64,000 nucleotides of DNA from Deltaproteobacteria bacterium. GTDB taxonomy: Bacteria; Desulfobacterota; Syntrophorhabdia; Syntrophorhabdales; Syntrophorhabdaceae. The stretch covers positions 62,001 to 126,000 of the forward strand of contig JAKLET010000001.1 in NCBI GenBank assembly GCA_022711595.1. Direction: 5' to 3'. Under the pieces are notes generated by a model. That model was not told the origin of the DNA and did not search any database. It saw nothing but the letters and a program-made list of their open reading frames with translations. Position 1 is the first letter of the stretch. Every line of letters begins with the position of its first letter. The position numbers and the translations under genes are program-made. Below are positions 36,554 through 45,763 of this stretch, piece after piece.

Positions 36554-38278
36554 TCAGAATTTGCTCCTCGGGGTATAATGTGTGTGGAGAAGATGATGTG
36601 ATCTTTCACCCAGCGGCTGCCCCAGGAACTCCTCGTAGATCTTCTTGATGGAAGGGCTTTCATGGGACTTCCTGTAGGTGAGGGCGCAGTCTTCATTATA
36701 GAGCGCCTGGGCCCTGAGCGCCCGTATCTCATTATTGACCGGAATGGGCTGGCCGCCGCCGCCGACGCAACCGCCCGGACATGCCATGACCTCGATGAAA
36801 TGGTAGCTTGCCTCGCCGGTTTTAATTTTATCGAGAAGCTTTCTCGCGTTGCCGAGACCGTGCGCTACGGCCACTTTCACATCACCGATCCCTTCAACGG
36901 GGACCGTGGCCTCCTTGATGCCGTCAAGACCCCTCACAGCCGAGAATTCTACGTTTTCAAGCGTCTTGCCCGTTGCCACCTCGTATGCGGTGCGGAGCGC
37001 CGCCTCCATGACTCCGCCGGTCGCGCCGAAGATCGTGGCCGCCCCGGTGTATTCACCCATGGGATCATCGTAATTACCGTCGGCGAGGTTTTCGAAATCG
37101 ATGCCCGCCTGTTTTATCATCTTGGCAAACTCGCGGGTGGTCAACACATAATCCACGTCCTTGTAGCCGCTGCCGTTCATCTCCGGACGGTTGCACTCGA
37201 ACTTCTTTGCCGTACAGGGCATGACGGAAACAACGACCATGCTCTTCGGGTCGATACCGGCCTTCTGCGCGTAATATGTCTTCGCCAGGGCACCGAGCAT
37301 CATGTGCGGCGACTTGCAGGTGGAGAGATGGTCAAGCAGTTCGGGATAGAAATGTTCTATGAACTTGATCCAGCCCGGGCTGCAGCTCGTGATCATGGGA
37401 AGGACACCGCCGGTTTTGACTCGTGTCAGAAGCTCTGTTCCTTCCTCCAAAATGGTGAGATCGGCGGCAAAGTTCGTGTCAAAGACGCGGTCAAAACCGA
37501 GCATGCGGGCCGCCGCCAGCATTTTGCCCGTTACAAGCGTTCCCGGGGGATAACCGAATTCCTCGCCGAGGGCCGCCCTCACCGCGGGCGCGTCCTGGAT
37601 AATGACAAATTTGGACGGGTCATGGATGGCCTCCCAGACCTCGTCGATGTATTCCTTTTCCGTTATGGCACCAACGGGGCACACGATGGAGCACTGGCCG
37701 CAGTTGGTGCACGCGACATCATTGATGTCCCGGTCAAAAGCCGGTTCCACCCTTGCTTCAAAACCCCTTCCCTGCAGGTAGAGAGCCGTCACCGATTGTA
37801 TCTCCTGGCAGACCGTTACACAGCGCCTGCACAAAATACACTTGTTCTGGTCCCGTCTTATCGACGGTGAAGATTCATCGATGCGCCCGCCGCTTTTTTC
37901 CCCGGTAAAATGGACCTCGCGGATGCCAAGTTCATAGGCAAGCGTCTGGAGATCACAGTTGAGGTTCTTTGCGCAGGTAAGGCATTCGAAGGGGTGGTTC
38001 GACAGAAGCATCTCCACGGAGAAGCGCCTCGCCTTGCGCACCCTGTCGGTGTTGGTATATATGACCTGTCCCTTGCTGGCCGGTGAAACACACGCGGCCT
38101 GCAGCGTACGGTTCCCTTCGACCTCCACGAGACATACCCTGCAGGCCCCTATGGCCTGGACCTCCGGCAGATAGCACAGGGTCGGTATATGGACATTGGC
38201 CTGTTTCGCGGCATCCAGTATGCTCGTACCCTCTTCCACTTCGACCGTACGGCCGTCTATTGTCAGACTTATCATCAT
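36554..38278 (-). CDS. hydA: [FeFe]-hydrogenase catalytic subunit HydA, set 1 (GltD-linked)
   Basis: A 574-residue cytoplasmic hydrogenase. In order: N-terminal [2Fe-2S] domain (C in IPTLCYLPEVQAIGACRVCLVEVEG), a His/Cys-ligated cluster region (NHPFECLTCAKNLNCDLQ), two [4Fe-4S] clusters (CILCRRCVTVC; CTNCGQCSIVCPVGAI), then the H-cluster domain with L1 ITSCSPGW, L2 MPCTAKKFE and L3 EVMACPGGCVGGGGQP, and the small-subunit-like tail. L1 reads TSCSP where set 3 reads TSCCP. There is no C-terminal thioredoxin-like domain. Its partner genes upstream are the HydB-GltD fusion and HydC, so it probably makes or uses H2 with pyridine nucleotides and perhaps ferredoxin. Confidence 0.93.
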   Translation of the reverse strand: MMISLTIDGRTVEVEEGTSILDAAKQANVHIPTLCYLPEVQAIGACRVCLVEVEGNRTLQAACVSPASKGQVIYTNTDRVRKARRFSVEMLLSNHPFECLTCAKNLNCDLQTLAYELGIREVHFTGEKSGGRIDESSPSIRRDQNKCILCRRCVTVCQEIQSVTALYLQGRGFEARVEPAFDRDINDVACTNCGQCSIVCPVGAITEKEYIDEVWEAIHDPSKFVIIQDAPAVRAALGEEFGYPPGTLVTGKMLAAARMLGFDRVFDTNFAADLTILEEGTELLTRVKTGGVLPMITSCSPGWIKFIEHFYPELLDHLSTCKSPHMMLGALAKTYYAQKAGIDPKSMVVVSVMPCTAKKFECNRPEMNGSGYKDVDYVLTTREFAKMIKQAGIDFENLADGNYDDPMGEYTGAATIFGATGGVMEAALRTAYEVATGKTLENVEFSAVRGLDGIKEATVPVEGIGDVKVAVAHGLGNARKLLDKIKTGEASYHFIEVMACPGGCVGGGGQPIPVNNEIRALRAQALYNEDCALTYRKSHESPSIKKIYEEFLGQPLGERSHHLLHTHYTPRSKF

Positions 38279-38311
38279 ATCGGCTCACACTCCTTTTTTT
38301 CAGCTTCCCTG

Positions 38312-41300
38312 TTATTCCGTTTGCCTGAGATAGCAGTGGAGGCATCTCTTTGCCTCTTCTACCGCCGCCTTCTGGTCATAACCGAGGACAACCTCGTTGA
38401 AGTTGCTGATACGTTTTGGCACCGGCAGATGCTGCATCGCCACTTTGCCCATCTCCTTCTGGTACTGCGCCTCATCATAGGTGACAACCATATTGACAAG
38501 CTCATCACGGAAGGTGTTTATCGGCTCTCCGTCGCCGCCCAGGTACATGTCTATGGCCATTGCCGCCGTCTTGCCGTCGCCGACGGCCTCTACGGCTGTC
38601 GCGGGGCCCCTCACATTGTCGCCTGCAGCGAAGATACCGTCCCTGGCAGTTGCAAGGGTCTTCATGTCAACTTCGACGGTACCGCCCTTTGCCGTCTTGA
38701 TCCCGTCACCGTTTACCCATGACAGGTCAGGCGTCTGGCCTATCGCGGCGATGACGAGGTCTGCGTCGACCACCAATTCCGAACCCGGGATGGCCTGCGG
38801 CGTCCTCCTGCCTCCCTTATCGAATTTCCCGAGGCTCATACGGGCGCACTCCACCCCGCTCACCTTGCCGTCCTTGACGACGACTTTCATCGGCGCTACG
38901 AGGGTATGGATGGCGATGCCTTCCGTTTCGGCGTCGTCAATCTCTTCACGGTTGGCGGGCATATCGTCCTTGTCGCGCCTGTAAAGGATGGCCACTTCCT
39001 TCGCGCCCATCCTCAGGGCCGACCTGGCAGCGTCGATGGCCACATTGCCGCCGCCGATCACGACGACCTTGCCCTCCGCTTTCGTTATCTTGCCAAGGTT
39101 CACATCACGCAGGAATGTTACCCCGTCGAGCACGCCCTTTGTTTCTTCTCCGTCAATGCCAAGCCTCTGCCCCTTGTGCGCGCCTGTCGCTACGAGGATG
39201 GCGCTGTAGCCTTCAGCAAAGAGCTTGTCCGTTGTTATGTCCTTGCCGAGGGCCGTGTTGTACCTGATCTCCACGCCAAGGTCGGTGATAAGCTTTATCT
39301 CGTTCTTCAATATCTCTTTGGGCAGCCGATAGTCCGGGATGCCCACGGCCAGCATGCCGCCCGCTACGGGCAGCGCCTCGAATACCGTCACCTTGTAGCC
39401 CTTGAGGGTCAGAAAATAGGCACCTGCAAGGCCGGCGGGACCGGCGCCGATAACGGCCACCTTTTTGTCCTTTGGCTCCTGCGGCTGTGGTTTATACTGC
39501 GGGAATGTACTCATATCGACATCCGCCGCAAAACGCTTGAGCGCACAGATGGACACCGGCGCGTCTATCTGCGCCCTGCGGCACTTGTTCTCGCAGGGAT
39601 GGACGCAGACCCTGCCCAGGGTTGCAGGAAGCGGGTTTGCCTCCTTGATGACGGCGATAGCTTCCTTGAACCTGCCTTCGCTGATGAGGGTCACGTACCC
39701 CCAGGCGTTCTGGTCTGTGGGACAGGCGTTCTGGCAGGGAGCGTCAAACAGGGCACTGCAGACACCCGCACGGCAGTGTTTGTCCTCTATATGCTCCATG
39801 TATTCATGCTTGAAATACTTGAGTGTTGAAAGAATGGGGTTCGGGGCCGTCTGGCCGAGGCCGCAAAGAGCCGCATCCTTGATGCGCGTTGCAAGCTCCA
39901 CGAGATCGTCTATGTCCTCAGGTCTGCCTTCACCATGAGTGATCCTCTTCAGGATCTCCAGCATGCGCTTTGTGCCGATCCGGCACGGAGGGCACTTTCC
40001 GCAAGATTCATGCTGGATGAAATCGAGGAAGAAACGGGCGAAGTCGACCATGCACGTGTCCTCATCGGCAACGATGAGACCGCCGGACCCGACGATTGCG
40101 CCAAGTTCCGCGACCGATTCATAGTCGACGGGGACATTGAGGTGATCAATGGGGATACAGCCTCCGGAAGGACCGCCGAGTTGTGCCGCCTTGTATTTTT
40201 TACCGCCTTTTATACCGCCGCCGATATTGAAAATGATATCACCGAGCGGTGTGCCCATGGGAACTTCCACGAGACCTGTGTTGTTGACGGCTCCGGCCAG
40301 GGCGAATACCTTGGTGCCCTTGCTCTTTTCCGTGCCGTACTGTGCGTACCAGGCTGCCCCCCTTGTGATGATGGCGGGTATGTTCGCGTACGTTTCCACG
40401 TTGTTGAGAAGCGTCGGGGCGTTGAAAAGACCCTTGACGACGGGAAAAGGCGGTCTCGGTCTTGGTTCTCCGCGCTTACCTTCAATGGAGATCATGAGGG
40501 CTGTTTCTTCTCCACAGACAAAGGCACCCGCGCCGATACGTATTTCGAGATCGAAGTTGAAACCGGTCTCGAGTATGTTCTTTCCAAGGAACTTATATTC
40601 CCTTGCCTGACCGATGGCCCAGTTGAGACGCTCAATGGCGAGCGGGTATTCCGCCCTGACGTACACGTAGCCCTGCTGCGCACCGATGGCGTAGGCCGCG
40701 ATGGCCATGGCTTCGATAACACTGTGGGGATCGCCTTCAAGGACGCTTCTGTCCATGAACGCGCCGGGATCACCTTCATCGGCATTACAGACCACGTATT
40801 TCACGTCACCGGGTGACTGGAAAGCAAACTTCCATTTCATGCCGGTGGGGAAACCGCCGCCGCCGCGGCCGCGAAGGCCGGATTTCAGGACCTCATCGAT
40901 GACCTCTTCCCTGGTCATGGACGTCAGCGCCTTACCAAGGGCCATATAACCGTCACGGGCGATATATTCCTCTATGTTCATCGGATTGATGACGCCGCAG
41001 TTCCTCAGGACGATCTTTATCTGGTCCTTGAAGAAGTCCATCTCTTTCATCGAGGGGATCGTCTTCGCGGTCACCGGTTCTTTGTAAAGGAGCCGCTCCA
41101 CTATCCTCCCCTTGAGAAGGTGCTCGGTAACGATCTCTTCCGCGTCCTCGGGTTTCAGTTTCTGGTAAAGAACGCCTTCTGGATAGACAAGCGCCAGGGG
41201 GCCTAAATCGCAGGCGCCTACACAGCCCGTCTCTATGACCTTTATCTCGTTCTGCAACCCCTGTTCTATGACCTTATTGACAACAGCATCTCTTATCTGA

Positions 41301-41365
41301 CGACAGCCGGAGGAGACGCATGCAGCCCCAGCACATACCAATATATGAGCGCGAGATACCTCCAT
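38312..41365 (-). CDS. HydB/NuoF-like NADH subunit fused to GltD/NfnB-like flavoprotein
   Basis: A 1017-residue fusion. Residues 1-95: thioredoxin-like [2Fe-2S] domain with all four Cys (C11, C16, C48, C52). About 130-530: NuoF-like FMN/NADH-binding part (GLRGRGGGGFPTGMKW; CNADEGDPGAF) with the [4Fe-4S] motif ESCGKCPPCRIGT. From about 535, in place of HydB's usual two-cluster ferredoxin tail, a GltD/NfnB-like module: Cys-rich segment (CQNACPTDQNAWGY; CVHPCENKCRR), FAD site VAVIGAGPAGLAGAYFL and a second nucleotide site VVVIGGGNVAIDAARSALRMG, followed by YRRDKDDMPA as in NADPH-binding relatives. Lies between hydC and hydA of the same set. It may add NADP(H) to an NADH/ferredoxin/H2 enzyme. Confidence 0.92.
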   Translation of the reverse strand: MEVSRAHILVCAGAACVSSGCRQIRDAVVNKVIEQGLQNEIKVIETGCVGACDLGPLALVYPEGVLYQKLKPEDAEEIVTEHLLKGRIVERLLYKEPVTAKTIPSMKEMDFFKDQIKIVLRNCGVINPMNIEEYIARDGYMALGKALTSMTREEVIDEVLKSGLRGRGGGGFPTGMKWKFAFQSPGDVKYVVCNADEGDPGAFMDRSVLEGDPHSVIEAMAIAAYAIGAQQGYVYVRAEYPLAIERLNWAIGQAREYKFLGKNILETGFNFDLEIRIGAGAFVCGEETALMISIEGKRGEPRPRPPFPVVKGLFNAPTLLNNVETYANIPAIITRGAAWYAQYGTEKSKGTKVFALAGAVNNTGLVEVPMGTPLGDIIFNIGGGIKGGKKYKAAQLGGPSGGCIPIDHLNVPVDYESVAELGAIVGSGGLIVADEDTCMVDFARFFLDFIQHESCGKCPPCRIGTKRMLEILKRITHGEGRPEDIDDLVELATRIKDAALCGLGQTAPNPILSTLKYFKHEYMEHIEDKHCRAGVCSALFDAPCQNACPTDQNAWGYVTLISEGRFKEAIAVIKEANPLPATLGRVCVHPCENKCRRAQIDAPVSICALKRFAADVDMSTFPQYKPQPQEPKDKKVAVIGAGPAGLAGAYFLTLKGYKVTVFEALPVAGGMLAVGIPDYRLPKEILKNEIKLITDLGVEIRYNTALGKDITTDKLFAEGYSAILVATGAHKGQRLGIDGEETKGVLDGVTFLRDVNLGKITKAEGKVVVIGGGNVAIDAARSALRMGAKEVAILYRRDKDDMPANREEIDDAETEGIAIHTLVAPMKVVVKDGKVSGVECARMSLGKFDKGGRRTPQAIPGSELVVDADLVIAAIGQTPDLSWVNGDGIKTAKGGTVEVDMKTLATARDGIFAAGDNVRGPATAVEAVGDGKTAAMAIDMYLGGDGEPINTFRDELVNMVVTYDEAQYQKEMGKVAMQHLPVPKRISNFNEVVLGYDQKAAVEEAKRCLHCYLRQTE

Positions 41366-41379
41366 TATAACTTTCCTCC

Positions 41380-41877
41380 TTACTCGTACTTTTCAATAAT
41401 ATCAAGAAGATGCGGTGACTTTACCCGTCCGTACACGTCATCGTTGACGAGCATTGCCGGCGCGAGACCGCATGCGCCGATGCATCGGACGACATCCAAA
41501 GAATACCGCCTGTCCTCTGTTGTGCCTCCAACCTTAATGCCAAGTTCTTTCTGGGCCTTGTCGAGGACCTCCTGAGAACCCCTGACATAGCATGCCGTAC
41601 CAAGACATATCTTTACGCTGTTGCGTCCCTGGGGGACAGTGGAAAAGAAATTGTAAAACGTTATAACTCCGTAGACCTCGTTGAGCGAAACGTTCAAACC
41701 TTCAGCAACCAATTCCTGCGCTTTCCTCGGCAAATAACCGAAAAGGTTCTGTGCTTTATGAAGCACCATGATGAGGTCTTCCCCCTTCCCCTTATGTTCC
41801 TTGATAACTTCCTCAAGTCTCGGATATAGCTCTTCTTCCTGAATCTCGGCACAGTGGCACTGTTTTTCTTGCGACAT
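41380..41877 (-). CDS. hydC: HydC/NuoE-like [2Fe-2S] subunit, set 1
   Basis: About 165 residues. A helical N-terminus (LYPRLEEVIKEHKGKGEDLIMVLHKAQNLFGYLPRKAQELVAEGLNVSLNEVYGVITFYNFF) leads to a thioredoxin-like domain binding one [2Fe-2S] cluster (CLGTAC, then CIGAC). It bridges NuoF-like and HydA subunits in trimeric hydrogenases. I start at the third in-frame ATG (MSQEKQ, 41877), which has GGGAGG six bases upstream; the first ATG at 41898 lies before that site. It precedes the HydB-GltD fusion by 14 bases. Confidence 0.92.
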   Translation of the reverse strand: MSQEKQCHCAEIQEEELYPRLEEVIKEHKGKGEDLIMVLHKAQNLFGYLPRKAQELVAEGLNVSLNEVYGVITFYNFFSTVPQGRNSVKICLGTACYVRGSQEVLDKAQKELGIKVGGTTEDRRYSLDVVRCIGACGLAPAMLVNDDVYGRVKSPHLLDIIEKYE

Positions 41878-41914
41878 CTTCATCCTCCCTTGTTTCACCT
41901 GACTGTTATTTCAC

Positions 41915-43669
41915 TTAGCCGGGCAGTATTTTGCCATCAACAGCACTTCTTTTGTAATAATGCGTATGGAGAAGTTTGTGGGCCTTCTCCGAATTCGGCT
42001 TCTCAAGAAATTTCTCATAAATGGCAAGAACGGATGGGTTCTCATGTGAACGGCGCAATGGCAGACTGCGGTCTTCTTCATAGAGGGACTCGCCCCTGCG
42101 GGCCCTCTTTGCCATATTGCTGCCCCAGGACTGGCCGCCGCCTCCGACGCAGCCGCCCGGACATGCCATGACCTCGATGAACTGGTATTCCGATTTTCCG
42201 TCCTTCGCTATCTGGTCCTGCACTTTATCGAGGAGTTCCCTCGCCTGTCCGCAGCTGTGGGCCACGGCAACCTTTACCTTTGTGCCTTCTATGTCTATCT
42301 CTGCTTCCTTGATACCCTTGAGCCCCCTTACGGGCTTGATCTCCACGTCCTCAAGCTCTTTGCCCGTGACAAGGCGGTAGGCGCTTCTCACCGCCGCCTC
42401 CATGACGCCGCCCGTGGCGCCGAAGATAGTCGCCGCGCCGGTGTATTCGCCAAGGATATCATCGGGGGGTTCGTCGGGCATCTCCTTTATGTCGAGCCCC
42501 GCTTCACGCATCATCCTGCCGATCTCCCTTGTTGTCAGAACGTAATCGACGTCCTGGTATCCGCTCGCGTTCATTTCCGGCCTCTGGCACTCGAACTTCT
42601 TCGCCGTGCAGGGCATGATGGACACCGATACTATTTTCGCAGGGTCTATTCCCTTCACCTGCGCATAGTATGTCTTTGCGAGGGCGCCGAACATCTGCTG
42701 AGGCGATTTCGCGGTGGACATATGGGGGATCATGTCATGGTAAAAGGTCTCCATGAACTTGATCCAACCGGGGCTGCATGATGTGATAAGGGGCAGGTTC
42801 TTGCCGGATGTGAGCCTGCTGATGAGCTCCGTGCCCTCTTCCATGATTGTGAGGTCCGCGGTGAAGTTCGTCTCCAGCACGGCATCGAACCCAAGCCTTC
42901 TCAGCGCGGCATGCATTTTTCCGCTGACCAGGGACCCCGTCGGCATTCCGAACTCCTCGCCGAGCATGACCCTCACTGCGGGTGCCTCCTGGACCACAAC
43001 AAATTTGTCGGGATCGTGGATGGCCTCCCAGACCTCTTCCGCTGCGCTCCTTTCATAGAGGGCGCCCACGGGGCAATGGACAACGCACTGCCCGCAGTTG
43101 ATGCAGACGCTGTTGCCGAGACCGGCATCGAATGCGGTCGTTATAAGCGTATCGCATCCCCTGTGATTGACGGCAAGGGCATTGACCGTCTGTACCTTGC
43201 TGCACACCTGTATACACCGTCCGCAGAGAATGCACTTGTTGGGATCGCGGACTATGGAAACGCTTGTGTGGTCTATGGGAAGTTTTTCTTCAAATTTGGG
43301 ATAATCGAGTACGTTGATTCCCAGTGTGGCCGCAAGCTGCTGAAGCTCGCAGTTGTTGTTCTTCACGCAGGTCAGGCAATCGGTATCGTGGTTGGACAGA
43401 ATAAGCTCCACAAGCTGCTTGCGTGTGGCCATGACCCTCGGTGTATGCGTCCTGACCTTAAAACCTTCTCCGATAGGGGTCATACAGGCCCTTTTCAGTC
43501 CCGGGATACCCTCGATCTCAACAACGCATATGCCGCATTGCCCGCCCGGTTCCAGGTCGGGGTGATTGCAAAGCGTGGGAATGGTAAAACCGGCCTTCTT
43601 CGCCGCCCAGAGAATATTTGTACCTTCGGGCACCTCTATGTCTACATTATTTATGGTCGCTTTTATCAT
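41915..43669 (-). CDS. hydA: [FeFe]-hydrogenase catalytic subunit HydA, set 2
   Basis: A 584-residue paralogue of the HydA at 36554 with the same domain order: [2Fe-2S] (CNHPDLEPGGQCGICVVEIEG), HxxxCxxC region (NHDTDCLTCVKNNNC), two [4Fe-4S] clusters (CILCGRCIQVC; CINCGQCVVHCPVGAL), and H-cluster motifs ITSCSPGW, MPCTAKKFE and EVMACPGGCVGGGGQS. Like set 1 it has TSCSP at L1 and no C-terminal thioredoxin-like domain. It is encoded next to a HydB whose N-terminal cluster domain has lost its cysteines, so the internal electron path of this enzyme probably differs from that of sets 1 and 3. Confidence 0.93.
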   Translation of the reverse strand: MIKATINNVDIEVPEGTNILWAAKKAGFTIPTLCNHPDLEPGGQCGICVVEIEGIPGLKRACMTPIGEGFKVRTHTPRVMATRKQLVELILSNHDTDCLTCVKNNNCELQQLAATLGINVLDYPKFEEKLPIDHTSVSIVRDPNKCILCGRCIQVCSKVQTVNALAVNHRGCDTLITTAFDAGLGNSVCINCGQCVVHCPVGALYERSAAEEVWEAIHDPDKFVVVQEAPAVRVMLGEEFGMPTGSLVSGKMHAALRRLGFDAVLETNFTADLTIMEEGTELISRLTSGKNLPLITSCSPGWIKFMETFYHDMIPHMSTAKSPQQMFGALAKTYYAQVKGIDPAKIVSVSIMPCTAKKFECQRPEMNASGYQDVDYVLTTREIGRMMREAGLDIKEMPDEPPDDILGEYTGAATIFGATGGVMEAAVRSAYRLVTGKELEDVEIKPVRGLKGIKEAEIDIEGTKVKVAVAHSCGQARELLDKVQDQIAKDGKSEYQFIEVMACPGGCVGGGGQSWGSNMAKRARRGESLYEEDRSLPLRRSHENPSVLAIYEKFLEKPNSEKAHKLLHTHYYKRSAVDGKILPG

Positions 43670-43704
43670 TAAGTACTCCGCCTCCTTCTATAGAACATCA
43701 CATA

Positions 43705-45288
43705 TCATCCAGTTACACGGCCGAATATCTCATCCTTGAAAAATTTCAATGAACTGGAAATGGGCAGGATCGGTGACTGCCCGAGGGGACAGAATGATGT
43801 GTCCCGCATCACCTCCGACACCTTCACAAGCTTCTCGATGTCCCCGTTCTTACCTTTTCCGTCGGCGATCTTGTCGATGATCTTGACGAGTTGGGATGTC
43901 CCGAGCCGGCACGGGACGCAATGACCACAGGATTCGTGCTTAAAAAAGTGGAGAACGCTTTTGAGCATCCCCACGATATCGGCGCTGTCATCCATGACGA
44001 GTATCGCTCCGGACCCGAGCACCGCGGCGTATTCCCTGAGGTTTACAAAGTCCATCTGTGCGTCAAGCATTTCGGGACCCATGAAAGCCCCGGCCGCACC
44101 GCCGACAAGAGCTCCTTTGAATTTTTTCCCGTCCTTGATCCCGCCGGCATATTCATAGATGATATCGCGAAGCGTGGTGCCCATCTCGGCCTCTATGAGT
44201 CCGGGTGTCGCCACGTTCCCGATGATCGTGTAGACCTTCGTCCCGGGACACTTGTCCGTCCCGTACCCGCGGTACCACGCGGCCCCGTTGCGGATGATCT
44301 CGGGCACATTGGCCAGCGTTTCCACGTTGTTCACAACCGTCGGCTTGCCCCAGAGACCTTCCGTTACCGGGTACGGCGGCTTGTTGCGCGGATGTCCCCT
44401 TTTTCCCTCGAGGGACTCGATAAGCGCCGTTTCCTCACCACAGACATATGCTCCGGCACCCTTCATGACCTCAACATCGAAGCTGAAACCGCTTTCAAGA
44501 ATGTTGTCTCCGAGGATGCCGTACTGCCTCGCCTGGGCGATGGCCTTTTCGAGGCGTTCGATGGAAAGGGCATATTCACCGCGGATATAGACAAAACCCT
44601 TCGTCGCCCCCACGGCATACCCGGCGATCATCATACCCTCAATGAGCTTGTGCGGGTCGCCTTCGAGAATGAGCCTGTCCTTGAATGTACCTGGTTCTCC
44701 TTCATCGGCATTGCAAATGATATATTTCACATCGCCCGGTGCCTTACTGGCGAAATCCCATTTCATGCCCGTCGTAAAGGCCGCGCCGCCCCTTCCCATC
44801 AGACCCGAGTCTTTCATCTCCTGGATGACCCCGGCGGGACTGAGCTTGGTAAACGCTCTTTCGATCGCCTCGTAACCGCTTTCAGCGATGTATTCGTCTA
44901 TGTTCTCAGGATCTATAATGCCGCTGTTGCGCAGAACGATCCTGGGCTGCTCTTTAAGAAGGCCGGTCCTCTCTTTTCTTATGACATGCTGTTTCGGCAT
45001 TTCGGTCATCATGAGCCTCTTGACGGGCCTGCCTTTGAGCAGATGCTCCTCGACAAGTTCATGGGCGTCCTGAGGGGTCACATTGGCGTAGTAAAGGCCC
45101 TCAGGATAAACAACAATGACAACCCCCTGGCCGGTCACCCCGATGCTGCCCGTTTCCAGCACGGCTATCTCGCCGGAAAGGCCCTGTCTGTCGATCTCTT
45201 CGACCAGGGCTTTCTCTACCGCGCGGGCACCCGCCATTATTGTTCCTGCATCGATACTGATCAATAGGTGGTTTCTCACGAGGTTCAT
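43705..45288 (-). CDS. hydB: HydB/NuoF-like NADH subunit, set 2, with cysteine-free N-terminal domain
   Basis: A 527-residue subunit. The FMN/NADH core is intact (SGLMGRGGAAFTTGMKW; CNADEGEPGTFKDR; SLBB region) and the [4Fe-4S] motif ESCGHCVPCRLGT...SFCPLG is present. However, the N-terminal thioredoxin-like domain keeps the fold pattern (HLLISIDAGTIMAGARAVEKAL; VLETGSIGVTGQGVVIVVYPEGLYYANV) with none of the four cluster Cys; there is no Cys at all before the NADH-binding CNADEG. It also lacks the C-terminal ferredoxin-like domain found in set 3. It overlaps the hydC-like gene by four bases. It should bind NADH and FMN but have fewer cluster sites than usual. Confidence 0.92.
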   Translation of the reverse strand: MNLVRNHLLISIDAGTIMAGARAVEKALVEEIDRQGLSGEIAVLETGSIGVTGQGVVIVVYPEGLYYANVTPQDAHELVEEHLLKGRPVKRLMMTEMPKQHVIRKERTGLLKEQPRIVLRNSGIIDPENIDEYIAESGYEAIERAFTKLSPAGVIQEMKDSGLMGRGGAAFTTGMKWDFASKAPGDVKYIICNADEGEPGTFKDRLILEGDPHKLIEGMMIAGYAVGATKGFVYIRGEYALSIERLEKAIAQARQYGILGDNILESGFSFDVEVMKGAGAYVCGEETALIESLEGKRGHPRNKPPYPVTEGLWGKPTVVNNVETLANVPEIIRNGAAWYRGYGTDKCPGTKVYTIIGNVATPGLIEAEMGTTLRDIIYEYAGGIKDGKKFKGALVGGAAGAFMGPEMLDAQMDFVNLREYAAVLGSGAILVMDDSADIVGMLKSVLHFFKHESCGHCVPCRLGTSQLVKIIDKIADGKGKNGDIEKLVKVSEVMRDTSFCPLGQSPILPISSSLKFFKDEIFGRVTG

Positions 45289-45743
45289 ATCTGTTTTCTC
45301 CTCTCGCCAAGGATGGCGTCGACCTTCTCGGGTGTGAGATTGCCGAACATCTCTTCATTGAGCATCATTGCCGGGGCCACACCACAGGCGCCGAGGCAGC
45401 TTGTGAGCTCCAGCGTGAACATACCGTCCTTCGTGGTCCCGCCGACATCCACTTTCAGCGCCCCCTTGAGATAGTCAAGGAGCGACTGGGCCCCCATAAG
45501 GTGACAGGGAGGGGATTCGCAAAGACGGATGATGTTCTTCCCGCGCGGCTTGAGACTGTACATCGTATAGAAACTCGCTACACTGTGAACATAGCTGTAG
45601 GGAACGTTCAGATAGTCAGCGCAGACCTTGATATCCTCTTTCGAGAGATACCGCTCCGGGTTGTTGTCCTGGAGATCATGCATGATATAGAGTATGTTGC
45701 TGAGGTTTGCTTCATACTTCTTGAGAATGCTTTCCCTGTCCAA
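45285..45743 (-). CDS. hydC: HydC/NuoE-like [2Fe-2S] subunit, set 2
   Basis: A 152-residue NuoE relative: helical N-terminus (ILYIMHDLQDNNPERYLSKEDIKVCADYLNVPYSYVHSVASFYTMY) and a thioredoxin-like [2Fe-2S] domain with C-x4-C (LCESPPC) and C-x3-C (SCLGAC). The start codon is TTG, supported by GGAGG six bases upstream. It is co-translated with the downstream HydB by a four-base overlap. Confidence 0.92.
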   Translation of the reverse strand: MDRESILKKYEANLSNILYIMHDLQDNNPERYLSKEDIKVCADYLNVPYSYVHSVASFYTMYSLKPRGKNIIRLCESPPCHLMGAQSLLDYLKGALKVDVGGTTKDGMFTLELTSCLGACGVAPAMMLNEEMFGNLTPEKVDAILGERRKQI

Positions 45744-45763
45744 GCCGTACCTCCTTTAGGTTC

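Noticed and set aside
36662-37870. Open frame of 402 codons on plus, antisense to HydA set 1
   Set aside because: Shadow of an [FeFe]-hydrogenase gene with intact motifs on the minus strand.
38312-41365. Frame-fusion of two genes by sequencing error
   Set aside because: The join between the NuoF and GltD parts is continuous and in frame, with a normal Cys-rich GltD N-terminal segment at the junction, as in true domain fusions.
43891-45267. Open frame of 458 codons on plus, antisense to HydB set 2
   Set aside because: It mirrors the codon structure of hydB; the minus-strand protein is a clear NuoF homologue.
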